A stretch of DNA of 64,000 nt from Paenibacillus sp. JJ-223 (GCF_927798175.1 NZ_CAKMMP010000020.1:62001-126000), one strand, 5' to 3'; numbered from the stretch's first letter, positions 28,176 to 38,029 are shown. A program made the numbers and translations. The notes: generated from the sequence alone by a model not told the origin.

Positions 28176-29081
28176 TTAAACATGCTCCCGTTTGAAACCT
28201 TCGCCAAGCACCTCATGCGCATTGCTGATAATGACAAAAGCCCCCGGGTCCACGGACCTGATCAACGCTTTAAGTCTCGGCACCTCGCTCTGTCCAACCA
28301 CGACCATCAGCACCGTCCGCTGGTTATCCGTATAACCTCCCCGTGCTTCCAGCTTGGTCAAGCCACGATCCAGATCGGCGAGAATAATCTGTGTGATCGG
28401 TTCGATCTCGTTAGAGATGATGTATGCGACCTTGGAGCTGCCAAAACCCATTTCGACGCCATCAATCACTTTGCCGGTAATATACAGACCGATGAGGGCA
28501 TAGAGCGACTGTTCCAGCGACAGCACAAAGCCCGCCAAAATGATCACCGTTGCATCCATGATTACGACGCAAATCGAATAACTGAGTCCGCTGTATTTCT
28601 GCACGATGCGAGCCATGATGCTCATGCCGCCCGTCGATCCCCGGCCGCGGTATACGATCCCGATTCCCAGTCCCGCGCCGATCCCCCCGTATAATGAACC
28701 GAGCAGCGGATTCATCGTTGGCACCGCCCAATCCTTCGTCAAATACACGAAGAGCGGCAGTACGATGCTGCCGAGCACGGAACGGACGCCATACTGTTTG
28801 CCGATCAGCACGAACCCCGCGATCAGGAGCGGGATGTTCAGCGCCCACTGGGTGTACGCCGGTTCCAGGCCAAGCCACTCTTTCCCCAGAATGGAGATGC
28901 CCGACACGCCGCCCGAAGCGATCTGGTTCGGCAGTAAAAACAGATTGAAGGCCACGGCGATCAAAAACGATCCCACGATAATCAAGGCCGTATCCATAGC
29001 GGTCCGCCAGGGGCCGTTCAAGGGAATAAAGTTCGTCATTCTTTTCTTGCGGTTGTACTGCAAATGCGGTTGTTCCTGCAT
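28176..29081 (-). CDS. YitT-family membrane protein (DUF161 + DUF2179)
   Basis: This 301-residue protein has about five to six TM segments in its first 210 residues (TALIIVGSFLIAVAFNLFLL, then SGGVSGISI). A C-terminal soluble DUF2179 domain covers about 215-295 (YIISNEIEPITQIILADLDRG ... GQSEVPRLKALIRSVDPGAFV). The molecular function of the family is not established; firmicute genomes carry several copies. The ATG at 29081 has an AAAGGAGAG site; the longer frame to 29150 adds nothing recognisable. A copy of the structured repeat lies upstream in the same orientation. Confidence 0.83.
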   Translation of the reverse strand: MQEQPHLQYNRKKRMTNFIPLNGPWRTAMDTALIIVGSFLIAVAFNLFLLPNQIASGGVSGISILGKEWLGLEPAYTQWALNIPLLIAGFVLIGKQYGVRSVLGSIVLPLFVYLTKDWAVPTMNPLLGSLYGGIGAGLGIGIVYRGRGSTGGMSIMARIVQKYSGLSYSICVVIMDATVIILAGFVLSLEQSLYALIGLYITGKVIDGVEMGFGSSKVAYIISNEIEPITQIILADLDRGLTKLEARGGYTDNQRTVLMVVVGQSEVPRLKALIRSVDPGAFVIISNAHEVLGEGFKREHV

Positions 29082-29174
29082 GTCATCTTGCTCTCCTTTT
29101 GTTGTCCATAGTGCTATATATGCCATCCCGCCGATACGGGGAATACCCATGATGTTTAGAGGTTTGTATTCAAG

Positions 29175-29287
29175 TTATATAAACCGCAATAATCATTCAC
29201 ATTAGGCCACTGCGTGCGCTGTACCATCTTCCGATCGCTGTTATCCCCAGATTTTTTGGATTCCCCTTTCTGAAGGGGAACATCCGG
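29175..29287 (-). repeat. Dispersed structured repeat, copy C (right half, upstream of the yitT-like gene)
   Basis: On the minus strand this carries only the 3' half of the element. It begins at CCGGAT, has a strong hairpin (TTCCCCTT / AAGGGGAA), then the block with GGGGATAACAGCGATCGG and GAAGATGGT. It ends in the same terminal sequence as copy B (24 of 28 identical). The left half is absent; the prfB terminator lies just beyond its broken edge. It ends 93 bp before the YitT-like start, in the same orientation. Confidence 0.78.
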
Positions 29288-29305
29288 CTGCATCGTGCGC
29301 GCACA

Positions 29306-29365
29306 AAAAAAGCTCCTGCATAGACCAGCATACGCCTACACGTATCCAGTCCATACAGGAACTCG
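29306..29365 (-). terminator. Rho-independent terminator after prfB
   Basis: On the minus strand TCCTGTATGGACTGG and its near complement form a long stem topped by ATACG/CGTAT, followed by seven T. It begins directly after the prfB stop. Confidence 0.88.
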
Positions 29366-29366
29366 A

Positions 29367-30480
29367 TTAATCGGTTTCCACTTTAATTTGGCTGCGCAAA
29401 TAACCATCGATGAATGCATCGAGGTCGCCGTCCATTACCGCTCCGGTATTTCCCGTTTCCACAGAAGTACGGTGATCCTTTACCATACTATAGGGATGGA
29501 ACACGTAGGAGCGAATCTGGCTTCCCCATGCAATATCCGACTGTTCCCCTCGGATTTCATCCAGCTCTTTTTGCTGCTCTTCAATTTTACGCTCATACAG
29601 CTTCGAACGGAGCATCGTCATGGCCCGCTCGCGGTTTTTGATCTGTGAACGCTCGTTCTGGCACGTTACAACGACGCCTGTCGGGATATGCGTAATCCGT
29701 ACTGCCGAGTCCGTCGTATTGATGTGCTGTCCACCCGCGCCGCTCGCGCGGTAGGTATCGATCTTGAGATCTTCCGTCCGGATGTCGATCTCGACCGTAT
29801 CATCGATCTCTGGCACGACGTCGCAGGATACGAAGGAAGTATGGCGACGGCCGGAGGAGTCGAACGGCGAGATGCGCACCAAACGATGCACGCCTTTCTC
29901 CGCTTTCAGATATCCGTAGGCATTGTGCCCCTTGATCGAAAGCGTAACGCTCTTGATGCCTGCCTCGTCACCCGGCAAATAATCGAGCACTTCGACCTTG
30001 AAACCGCGTTTCTCGGCCCACCGCGTATACATTCTCAGCAGCATCTGGCCCCAGTCCTGAGACTCGGTACCGCCGGCACCCGGATGCAGCTCCAATATGG
30101 CGTTCATTTTGTCGTATGGCTGGTTCAGCAGCAGTTGGAGCTCGAATTGTTCCAGCTTTTCCACAATGGCGGCTACGCTGCCGCTTACCTCGGCCGCGAG
30201 ATCATCGTCGCCCTCTTCTTCAGCCAGCTCGACCATCATGGCCGCATCATCATAATCCTGCTGCAGCTTGTTGTATTGGTCTACCGAACCCTTGACCGCA
30301 TTCATTTCGGCGATGACGGATTGCGCTTTTTCATTATCGTCCCAGAAATCGGGCGCAGACATTTTCTCTTCGAAGTTCTCAATCATTTCCTTTTTGAGAT
30401 CTAAGTCAAAGAGACCCCCTAAGGTTTGTTAGTTTCTTGCTGATTTCACGCAGGTCATGCTTTACGCTTGGATCAATCAT
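29367..30480 (-). CDS. prfB: Peptide chain release factor 2, with programmed +1 frameshift
   Basis: RF2 reads UGA and UAA stops. The main frame (to 30386 and beyond) contains the peptidyl-tRNA hydrolysis motif GGQ in ASGAGGQHINTTDSAV and the stop-recognition region. The gene starts at the ATG at 30480 with 24 codons (MIDPSVKHDLREISKKLTNL, then RGSL). It then meets an in-frame TGA at 30406-30408 inside AGGGGGTCTCTTTGAC, the classic RF2 slippage site: an internal Shine-Dalgarno-like AGGGGG, a CTT codon and TGA C. Shifting +1 gives about 370 residues in total. Expression should therefore be autoregulated by RF2 level. Confidence 0.95.
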
Positions 30481-30591
30481 GTGCAATTCCTCTTTTCATT
30501 AAAGTAAGCTCCCGGCAACCGAGGAACCCATAGGTTATCCTATGAAATCCCCGGCTGCAAGGAGCCATGTGTCCTGACTATATATTATTTC

Positions 30592-33096
30592 CTATTCTTG
30601 GCCATGGCAATGTTTGTACTTTTTGCCGCTGCCGCATGGGCACAGATCGTTGCGTCCCACTTGATCGGCTACGCGCACCGGGCGTTTCTCGGCTGGCTCG
30701 CCGCTGGTAGAGATTTTGCTCTCGTCCACGACTGCCTGACGCTCCTGATTGCTCTCGATTTGCGCCCGCATTACGTATGTGGCCACTTCTTCCTGGATCG
30801 AAGCGATCATCTGATGGAACATTTCGAAACCTTCGAATTGGTACTCGCGCAGCGGATCGGTACCGCCATACGCACGCAAGTGAATCCCTTGGCGAAGCTG
30901 ATCCATCGCATCGATGTGGTCCATCCATTTGCTGTCGACCGCACGAAGCACAACCACTTTTTCGAACTCGCGTACCATTTCAGGTCCGATTCGTTCTTCA
31001 CGGGCGTTGTATTTCTTCTCTACTTTGTCGAAGAGATACTCGACGATCTCTTCCGCTTCTTTGCCCCACAGATCATCCTTGGTCACGGCGCCGTCATCCA
31101 GCAATTTGCTGTTCATGTAGTCGGCCACTTCCTGCAGCTCCCAGTTCTCCGGAATTTCGTCGCTGCAGTGCGCTTCGACAATACGCTCGATGGACGGTTT
31201 GATCATATCCATGACGATTTGTTTGATATTGTCGGATTCGAGCACCTCGCGGCGCTGTTTGTAAATGATCTCACGCTGCTGGTTCATGACGTCATCGTAC
31301 TGGAGAACGACTTTGCGGACGTCGAAGTTGTTGCCTTCAACGCGCTTCTGCGCCGACTCTACCGCACGGGTAATCATGCGGCTTTCGATCGGCTGGTCTT
31401 CGTCAAAGCCCAGGCGCTCCATCATGTTCAGTACGTTGTCTGCGCCAAAACGCTTCATCAGTTCGTCGCCCATCGACAGATAGAACTGCGTGGAACCAGG
31501 GTCGCCCTGACGTCCCGCGCGTCCGCGAAGCTGATTATCGATCCGGCGCGATTCGTGGCGTTCCGTACCGATGATATGAAGGCCCCCGAGCTCGGCCACG
31601 CCTTCGCCCAGGATGATGTCCGTCCCCCGTCCGGCCATGTTGGTCGCGATCGTTACCGCGCCCGCCTGGCCCGCGCCGGAGATGATTTCGGCCTCTTCCG
31701 CATGGTACTTGGCGTTCAATACCTGGTGACGCACGCCGCGGCGTTTCAGCATGTCCGAGATGCGCTCGGAGTTCTCGATGGACACCGTACCGACGAGAAC
31801 CGGCTGTTTTTTCGCATGGCGTTCCACGATCTCTTCCACCACGGCTTTGAATTTGCCGTCAACGCTTTTGTAGACGACGTCGGCGTTGTCGATCCGTTTG
31901 TTCGGACGGTTCGTCGGAATTTGCAATACTTCAAGCCCGTAAATCTTCTTGAACTCTTCTTCTTCCGTTTTGGCCGTACCCGTCATACCCGCCAGCTTGC
32001 GGTACATCCGGAAATAGTTCTGGAACGTAATCGTTGCAAGCGTCATGCTCTCGTTCTGTACCTCGATGCCCTCTTTGGCCTCGATCGCTTGGTGCAGGCC
32101 ATCGCTGTAGCGGCGTCCGGACATCAGGCGGCCCGTGAACTCGTCAACGATCATGACTTCCTCGTCGCTTACCACATAGTCTACGTCCCTGCGCATGATG
32201 ACATTGGCTTTCAGCGCCTGCACGATATGGTGGTTCAGTGTTACGTTGGCATGGTCGTACAGGTTTTCAATGCCGAACGCTTTCTCGGATTTTGCAACAC
32301 CCGCTTCGGTCAAAGCTACGGATTTCACCTTGATATCTACGGTAAAATCCTCTTCCGGCGTCAGACGTTTCACGAAACGGTCCGCTGCGTAATACAGGTC
32401 GGTCGACTTCTGGGCTTGTCCGGAGATAATCAGCGGCGTACGCGCTTCGTCGATCAGGATGGAGTCCACTTCGTCAATGATACAGAAGAACAATGGACGT
32501 TGTACCATTTGTTCTTTGTAGAGCACCATGTTATCGCGCAAATAGTCGAAACCGAATTCGTTGTTCGTTCCGTACGTAATATCGCAAGCATATGCGTGCT
32601 GCTTAAGAGCATGGTCCATGCCGCTCAGGTTGACCCCGACGGTCATGCCCAGGAATTCGTAAATTTGTCCCATTTCGGCACTGTCGCGTTGAGCCAGATA
32701 ATCGTTGACCGTCACGACGTGCGCGCCCTTGGATTCCAGTGCATTCAAATACACCGGCAGCGTTCCTACCAGCGTTTTACCTTCACCCGTTTTCATCTCG
32801 GCAATCCGGCCTTCGTGCAGCGCAATACCGCCAAGCATCTGTACGTCATAGTGGCGTTTGCCGAGCACACGGCGAGATGCCTCACGCACGGTAGCAAATG
32901 CTTCCGGCAGAAGCTCATCCGTCGTTTCTCCCTTTTCGATCCGGGCACGGAATTCCTCTGTTTTCCCCTTCAGCTGCTCATCGGAGAGAGCCTGAAATTC
33001 CGGTTCCATTTTATTAATGACGTCGACCGTCTTCATCAGACGTTTAACATCGCGTTCATTCATGTCTCCGAAGATCTTTTTGACAAGTCCTAGCAT
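30592..33096 (-). CDS. secA: Preprotein translocase ATPase SecA
   Basis: The 834-residue motor drives Sec-dependent secretion. The Walker A sequence MKTGEGKTLVGTLP lies at about 101-114, the helicase DEVD motif in IIDEVDSILIDEART, and the preprotein cross-linking domain follows. The extreme C-terminus carries a SEC-C zinc motif (CPCGSGKKYKHCHG). The ATG at 33096 has a GAAAGGGG site; the frame remains open 34 codons upstream. It precedes prfB by 111 bp, the same order as in B. subtilis. The intergenic hairpin at about 30508-30566 has no T tract. Confidence 0.97.
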   Translation of the reverse strand: MLGLVKKIFGDMNERDVKRLMKTVDVINKMEPEFQALSDEQLKGKTEEFRARIEKGETTDELLPEAFATVREASRRVLGKRHYDVQMLGGIALHEGRIAEMKTGEGKTLVGTLPVYLNALESKGAHVVTVNDYLAQRDSAEMGQIYEFLGMTVGVNLSGMDHALKQHAYACDITYGTNNEFGFDYLRDNMVLYKEQMVQRPLFFCIIDEVDSILIDEARTPLIISGQAQKSTDLYYAADRFVKRLTPEEDFTVDIKVKSVALTEAGVAKSEKAFGIENLYDHANVTLNHHIVQALKANVIMRRDVDYVVSDEEVMIVDEFTGRLMSGRRYSDGLHQAIEAKEGIEVQNESMTLATITFQNYFRMYRKLAGMTGTAKTEEEEFKKIYGLEVLQIPTNRPNKRIDNADVVYKSVDGKFKAVVEEIVERHAKKQPVLVGTVSIENSERISDMLKRRGVRHQVLNAKYHAEEAEIISGAGQAGAVTIATNMAGRGTDIILGEGVAELGGLHIIGTERHESRRIDNQLRGRAGRQGDPGSTQFYLSMGDELMKRFGADNVLNMMERLGFDEDQPIESRMITRAVESAQKRVEGNNFDVRKVVLQYDDVMNQQREIIYKQRREVLESDNIKQIVMDMIKPSIERIVEAHCSDEIPENWELQEVADYMNSKLLDDGAVTKDDLWGKEAEEIVEYLFDKVEKKYNAREERIGPEMVREFEKVVVLRAVDSKWMDHIDAMDQLRQGIHLRAYGGTDPLREYQFEGFEMFHQMIASIQEEVATYVMRAQIESNQERQAVVDESKISTSGEPAEKRPVRVADQVGRNDLCPCGSGKKYKHCHGQE

Positions 33097-33710
33097 GGTA
33101 TACCCCTTTCGTGCAAAACAGAATAGCCCCCCTGTTGCCGCACAGCGGCATCTTCGGATGATATCATCCACTTGCCCGGGGGTGACAATGTAATACAAAT
33201 ACTATGAGATGAATCAACTCCAGGCTTGCAAGGGTCCCTCATGAAGCCGATTCGGTATTCAACCGGACCCGGGCCCATCCAAAATGAATCCGGAATCCAA
33301 GCCGGACGAATCATGTTCATGGTGCTGTGCCTGTCATTGATAATGATTGGTGATCATTCGTTGACAATTCCCCATCAGGACAATGATTCTCTTTCATAAA
33401 TTGTAACAGTTTGTAAGAGACGCCGCAACACGGCACAGCCGACTTCTTTGATCTTTCGCCGCTCCTTTGGGTGGAGAATAGTGCAAAAAATCATAGCCGT
33501 TAGCCGAAGCGTTCGCCTTCATAAGCGCATTCACATCAAAACGTCCTCCGTATGAGGAATTTTGCAGGAAAACTGGATCAAATTAGGTATGCTACTCGCA
33601 AACCTGAGATAATATCCTATCCATGTATTAGACGCAGCAGCATAGGGAATAGTTTCACTAAACGGCATCCGAAACTTTTTCCACTCCTCCTAGGAAAATC
33701 CAAAACCAAA
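33097..33710. other. Gap between secA and hpf without a recognisable gene
   Basis: This roughly 610-bp stretch has no coding frame that I believe. It contains a Fur-like AT-rich dyad (TGATAATGATT...GATCATT, 33338-33358) beside a TTGACA hexamer, but no good -10 at 17 bp. Around 33498-33510 a short match to the repeat element (GAAGCGTTCGCCT) appears without the rest of it. Confidence 0.35.
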
Positions 33711-33745
33711 AGAGCCCCATCCCGATTGGATGTAGGCTCTTGTTA
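33711..33745 (-). terminator. Rho-independent terminator after hpf
   Basis: On the minus strand AGAGCC and GGCTCT pair with an inner ATCC/GGAT stem. They are followed by TTTTGGTTTTGG, about 90 bp past the hpf stop. Confidence 0.7.
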
Positions 33746-33835
33746 TATCGGATCCAGGAATCAAAGATTCCCCATGTTCAAGTACGTATTAAATTAAGTA
33801 TTCATTTCATACCGCAAGCGTTTGAAACAAGCCCA

Positions 33836-34396
33836 TTATCCTTGCTCGATCAAACCGTATTTTCCATCATTCCGTTTGTACACGACACTAACCTCTTCAT
33901 TCTCAATGTTGGAGAAAACAAAGAAATTGTGGCCGACCATGTTCATCTGCAGAATGGCTTCTTCCACATCCATCGGCTTCAGCATGAAACGCTTCGTCCG
34001 GACCACTTCCAGATCGTCGTCCACTTCGGCATCCAGCTCGGCTGTAGCCGCGGTTCCGGTGGGATCCTCCACAAAGAAGTTTTTCAGGCCGCTGTCCTGG
34101 CGGAACTTGCGGTTCAATTTCGTTTTATGTTTGCGAATCTGACGTTCCAGCTTGTCAATGACAGCGTCAATGGAAGCGTACATGTCATCGCTCTTGTCTT
34201 CGGCGCGGAGCACCAGACCTTTCAAAGGAATCGTTACTTCCACCGCATGCAAACCTCTGGTCGTACTTAAAGTAACCGTACCGTCAGAGTTAAGGGGTGC
34301 ATCGAAATACTTCTCGAGTCTGCTCAATTTTTTGTCGACGTAATCTCTCAAAGCATCGGTAACCTCGATTTGTTGACCTCGAATACTTAAATTCAT
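33836..34396 (-). CDS. hpf: Long-form ribosome hibernation promoting factor
   Basis: The 186-residue protein has the N-terminal S30AE/YfiA ribosome-binding domain (MNLSIRGQQIEVTDALRDYV to about 100). A linker follows, then the C-terminal dimerisation domain of long HPF (KRFMLKPMDVEEAILQMNMVGHNFFVF). It pairs 70S ribosomes into inactive 100S dimers in stationary phase. The ATG at 34396 follows AGGAGGAG. In B. subtilis the orthologue yvyD/hpf lies between fliT and secA, as it roughly does here once the sugar island is discounted. Confidence 0.94.
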   Translation of the reverse strand: MNLSIRGQQIEVTDALRDYVDKKLSRLEKYFDAPLNSDGTVTLSTTRGLHAVEVTIPLKGLVLRAEDKSDDMYASIDAVIDKLERQIRKHKTKLNRKFRQDSGLKNFFVEDPTGTAATAELDAEVDDDLEVVRTKRFMLKPMDVEEAILQMNMVGHNFFVFSNIENEEVSVVYKRNDGKYGLIEQG

Positions 34397-34696
34397 AGGG
34401 CACTCCTCCTTTTCCTTTGCTCCTTCATTATACCACGAATGTAAGCGCCATGTAAAAACTCCGGGTGTCCGAATAATGACATCTGCACGAGCCAGTTCTT
34501 CCAGCATAGGCCAATCGCCATATTTCGCGATTTCTCGCCATTTTTAGGCGTTATCCTTGATATATAAAGATTTTTTTGAAACGGCGCTTGAGTATGTAAA
34601 TTAACCGTTTTTTCGCTGTACCAATCGCTGTGGCACAAAGAGAAGGCCAATCTATGATCGCAAGCTCTCGCTGATTCGTGCGACTTCCGTTGACAA
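34397..34696. other. Spacer between hpf and the cold-shock gene
   Basis: About 300 bp with no credible coding frame. It should hold the hpf promoter, but no near-consensus -35/-10 pair stood out. Confidence 0.3.
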
Positions 34697-34727
34697 CAAA
34701 AAAAGACCCTGGCCTGTGCCAGAGTCC
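34697..34727 (-). terminator. Rho-independent terminator after the cold-shock gene
   Basis: On the minus strand GACTCTGGC pairs with GCCAGGGTC around an ACAG loop, followed by seven T. Confidence 0.88.
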
Positions 34728-34793
34728 TACGCTAGCGTTAATTCAATTCGGTAACCATCAAACCATGTATGTAGGTCGGAATCGCCCGGATGA

Positions 34794-34991
34794 TTATAAT
34801 TTGATTACGTTAGCTGCTTGCGGTCCACGCGCGCCTTCGACGATGTCGAATTCAACGGATTGACCTTCTTCCAAAGTTTTGAAGCCTTCGGATTGAATTG
34901 CGGAGAAGTGTACGAATACGTCGCCGCCGTCTTCAGTTTCGATGAAACCGTAACCTTTTTCTGCGTTGAACCATTTTACTTTACCTTGCAT
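34794..34991 (-). CDS. csp: Cold-shock protein, CspA/CspB family
   Basis: A 65-residue single OB-fold nucleic-acid chaperone. Both RNA-binding motifs are intact: RNP1 as KGYGFIE and RNP2 as DVFVHF. It begins MQGKVKWFNAEKGYG as usual. The gene stands alone with its own terminator. The preceding 240 bp are AT-rich and would make a long 5' leader, a common feature of csp genes, though I could not define its fold. Confidence 0.95.
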   Translation of the reverse strand: MQGKVKWFNAEKGYGFIETEDGGDVFVHFSAIQSEGFKTLEEGQSVEFDIVEGARGPQAANVIKL

Positions 34992-35230
34992 GCACTAACA
35001 TTCCCTTCGTCATCAAATGAAGTGAAGCCTCAGCTCGAAAACCTAGCTCACAACTCAGACTATACCATCCAAACTTATCCATTGTCAATTGGTAATGCAA
35101 ATGTTTTTTTGTAATAAAATGTAATGGATATGTGGACTTCTGTCGAAACATTGCATTGAACTGCACACTCAATGAAGAATAACCCACAATTTAGGAAAGC
35201 GAAACAATATTCGATAATTTCTTAAAAGTG

Positions 35231-36127
35231 TTAGTATTTTGGTTCTTCGATCAAACTCTCTATGATCGCTGAAATCCCCGCAAAGAGGTCCGTATCTGCC
35301 TTCCAACCTAATGCAAGCAATTCTTTATGATTCGCATAAGAGTCCATGATTTCGCCTTCGCGGTATGATAATGAACCGAAATCCAGAGTTGTCGATGAAA
35401 CGGTAAGCCGATGCGCCAACTCCACAAACTCTCGAATGGAGGTACTAAACCCCCTACCAATCTCAAATTCTGTTGTATCTGACAAAGTGTCCAAATGATC
35501 GAGCACGGTTGTATACGCCTTCGCCACATCTTTCACGTAGACAAAATCCCTTTTTTGTTCTCCCGGCGTGAGCTGTAACGATGCCTCCTGAAGCAACGCC
35601 CGAATCGTAGCGCTTATAAACTTATTCTTCTGATCCTTCGGGCCGTACACATGCTCCAATCTCATATTTACGTATTTTATCGGATGAGAGGCTGCATATG
35701 CCTTCGCCATACCATCCATGAACTTTTTACTCTTGCTATAACTATCCAAGTAGGTATATGAACGATGTTGTTCTTTAGCAAAAAAAGTATCCGTATTTAT
35801 AAATGCTGTAGCTTGATATTTGGACCCTAATTCAAGTAATCGAATGGGATATTGGATATTGGCCTCTAATTGTTCACTTAATAGTTGATTGCGGCCATAA
35901 GAGGTAGCCGTATGAATAATAGTTTCAAAATGCTTGGTTTGAAAAATAGATTCCAAATCATCATGATCCATATTATACACTTGTTCTACCTCATGTAGTC
36001 TAGTACGGACTCTGTAGAGATCGGATGAGCCTCTTGTTATAATAGAGACCTTATGTCCCTGATCCAGCAACGCTTCGAGCACATGGCTTCCTACAAATCC
36101 TGTAGCTCCCGTTAAGAGTATTTCCAT
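35231..36127 (-). CDS. NAD(P)-dependent sugar epimerase/reductase, likely last step of CDP-3,6-dideoxyhexose synthesis
   Basis: A 298-residue extended short-chain dehydrogenase with the Rossmann motif ILLTGATGFVGSHVLEALL and a YSKSKK catalytic tyrosine/lysine pair (Tyr near residue 128). It closes an operon with rfbH, rfbF and rfbG genes, where the remaining step is reduction of the CDP-4-keto-3,6-dideoxysugar. Paratose synthase or abequose synthase are the matching activities, but the sequence alone does not show which sugar results. It begins 15 bp after the rfbG stop. Confidence 0.75.
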   Translation of the reverse strand: MEILLTGATGFVGSHVLEALLDQGHKVSIITRGSSDLYRVRTRLHEVEQVYNMDHDDLESIFQTKHFETIIHTATSYGRNQLLSEQLEANIQYPIRLLELGSKYQATAFINTDTFFAKEQHRSYTYLDSYSKSKKFMDGMAKAYAASHPIKYVNMRLEHVYGPKDQKNKFISATIRALLQEASLQLTPGEQKRDFVYVKDVAKAYTTVLDHLDTLSDTTEFEIGRGFSTSIREFVELAHRLTVSSTTLDFGSLSYREGEIMDSYANHKELLALGWKADTDLFAGISAIIESLIEEPKY

Positions 36128-36142
36128 ATTACGCGTCCACCT

Positions 36143-37219
36143 TTAGCGACTCTGTGTATATTCTTCAATTTGTCTCAGACAGACAGTTTTCATCCGTTCA
36201 TTGCGCTCATATGCCAAAGTCCATTCGATAATCTTATCTATTGCCTGCTCCAAATTCCAACGCGGGCGCCACTCTAGGTATGCCTTAGCTTTTGAACAGT
36301 CCAATTTTAATTGGTGAGCCTCATGTAATGTTGTCTCTGGTTGAATTACATATTTTGACGGTTCTCTCCACTTGCTGCAGAAGGATCTCACAATCCATTC
36401 AACGGTCTGCACATCCGCATCATCAGGGCCAAAATTCCATGCTTCCGCGACCGCTTCTCCCCTATACAACCGCTCTGCCAGCTCTATATAGCCGCTAAGC
36501 GGTTCTAATACATGCTGCCACGGGCGTATTGATTGGGGATTGCGAATTATAATATCAGTTCCCTTCAGCAAAGATCTGATAATATCAGGCACGAGACGAT
36601 CTTCGGCCCAATCGCCTCCACCGATGACATTGCCAGCTCTCGCTGAAGCCAATGCAATCTCTGATCCTTTCCCGCCCTTATTAAAAAAAGAATTGCGGTA
36701 TGCTGAGGTGATTAATTCAGAACATGCTTTACTGCTTGAATATGGGTCATATCCTCCTAATGGCTCATCTTCGCGATACCCCCACACCCACTCTTTATTT
36801 TCATAACATTTATCTGTCGTGACATTAACAACAGCCTTTACCGTACTACTTTCTCGACTCGCCTCATACAAATGCACTGTCCCCATCACATTCGTCATGT
36901 ACGTATCCACAGGATTACGGTATGATTCCCTAACTAACGGCTGAGCTGCCAAATGAAATACGATCTCCGGCTCCGCCTCCAGCATGGATTTCGTAAAATG
37001 GGCACCGTCTCTAATATCACCACTAATGCTCCGCTCAAGCGTACTCTCGATCTCTGCCACATGAAACAAACTATGGTTATCAAGAGGGGAGAGAGCATAA
37101 CCGGTCACCCTCGCTCCTAATGAAGATAACCAAAGACTAAGCCAGGAGCCCTTAAATCCGGTATGGCCTGTAATAAAAACCTTTTTCCCGTTCCAAAATG
37201 GATGATGCTCCGCCATCAC
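36143..37219 (-). CDS. rfbG: CDP-glucose 4,6-dehydratase
   Basis: The 358-residue SDR enzyme converts CDP-glucose to CDP-4-keto-6-deoxyglucose. The N-terminus is diagnostic: FWNGKKVFITGHTGFKGSWL and SLGARVTGYAL. Then come HLAAQPLVRESYRNPVDTY, TTDKCYENKEW and the catalytic YSSSKACSE. Its start overlaps the rfbF stop by 4 bp (ATGA). Together they give the committed first two steps of the CDP-dideoxyhexose branch. Confidence 0.92.
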   Translation of the reverse strand: MMAEHHPFWNGKKVFITGHTGFKGSWLSLWLSSLGARVTGYALSPLDNHSLFHVAEIESTLERSISGDIRDGAHFTKSMLEAEPEIVFHLAAQPLVRESYRNPVDTYMTNVMGTVHLYEASRESSTVKAVVNVTTDKCYENKEWVWGYREDEPLGGYDPYSSSKACSELITSAYRNSFFNKGGKGSEIALASARAGNVIGGGDWAEDRLVPDIIRSLLKGTDIIIRNPQSIRPWQHVLEPLSGYIELAERLYRGEAVAEAWNFGPDDADVQTVEWIVRSFCSKWREPSKYVIQPETTLHEAHQLKLDCSKAKAYLEWRPRWNLEQAIDKIIEWTLAYERNERMKTVCLRQIEEYTQSR

Positions 37220-38013
37220 TTTACCATTCCCATCTTATTGGATTCCCATATTTTCCAAGGCGCACCTGTTCTCCACAGTTCTTCTAAGTAATTTTTATCG
37301 CGCAAAGTATCCATCGGATGCCAAAACCCATCATGCTTATAGCCGACCAGTTCACCATCCCGTGCAAGCTGCTCAAGCGGCTCCTTCTCAAAAAAAGTAT
37401 CGTCTCCATCAATATAATCGAATACCTCGGGCTGTAGGACAAAGAAACCAGCGTTAATCCAAGAACCGTCACCAGCAGGCTTCTCCTGAAATCCCCTTAC
37501 CTCATTGTTTCCATCAATATCAAGGGCTCCGAAGCGTCCGCTAGGTTGGACTGTTGTCACCGTAGCCAATCGCCCGCGCATCTTATGCTGCTCTACCAGT
37601 TCAGCAATATTTACATTAGAGACACCATCTCCATAAGTCAGCATAAAAGGTTCGTTCCCAATATACTTTTGTATTCTTTTGACCCGTCCACCTGTCATCG
37701 TATCTATGCCTGTATTAGCCAAAGTTACCTTCCAGGGCTCAGCTGTGTGAGTGTGTGTAACCAATTGACTATTATTTTTAAAATCAAAGGTAACGTCGGA
37801 TTCATGCAAAAAGTAATGCGCAAAATACTCTTTAATATAGTAGCCTTTATATCCCAGACATATGACAAAATCATTATATCCATAGTAGGAATAATGCTTC
37901 ATTATATGCCATAAAATTGGTCTTTCCCCGATCTCAATCATGGGCTTCGGTTTAAGATGAGATTCCTCGCTAATTCGAGTACCGTATCCTCCAGCCAAAA
38001 TGACTACCTTCAT
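37216..38013 (-). CDS. rfbF: Glucose-1-phosphate cytidylyltransferase
   Basis: A 265-residue nucleotidyltransferase making CDP-glucose. It opens MKVVILAGGYGTRISEESHLKPKPM, the family signature with the conserved KPKPM lysine, then GERPILWHIMKHY and the metal aspartate in LTYGDGVSNVNI. The ATG at 38013 follows CGGAGGA, whereas the upstream frame to 38049 runs inside the rfbH end. It is coupled to rfbG. Confidence 0.94.
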   Translation of the reverse strand: MKVVILAGGYGTRISEESHLKPKPMIEIGERPILWHIMKHYSYYGYNDFVICLGYKGYYIKEYFAHYFLHESDVTFDFKNNSQLVTHTHTAEPWKVTLANTGIDTMTGGRVKRIQKYIGNEPFMLTYGDGVSNVNIAELVEQHKMRGRLATVTTVQPSGRFGALDIDGNNEVRGFQEKPAGDGSWINAGFFVLQPEVFDYIDGDDTFFEKEPLEQLARDGELVGYKHDGFWHPMDTLRDKNYLEELWRTGAPWKIWESNKMGMVK

Positions 38014-38029
38014 ATTTAATCCTCCGAAT

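Noticed and set aside
30598..33093. An 831-codon open frame on the plus strand opposite secA
   Set aside because: It is the mirror of a clearly conserved SecA gene, has no ribosome site and its product is a His/Val/Phe-rich sequence without any known motif.
33361..33390. TTGACA followed by AT-rich DNA, as a sigma-A promoter
   Set aside because: The sequence 17 bp downstream (TGATTC) is a poor -10 and no plus-strand gene follows.
33496..33530. A fourth copy of the structured repeat
   Set aside because: Only about 13 bases (GAAGCGTTCGCCT) match; the conserved GGGGATAAC and GATCGGAAG blocks are absent.
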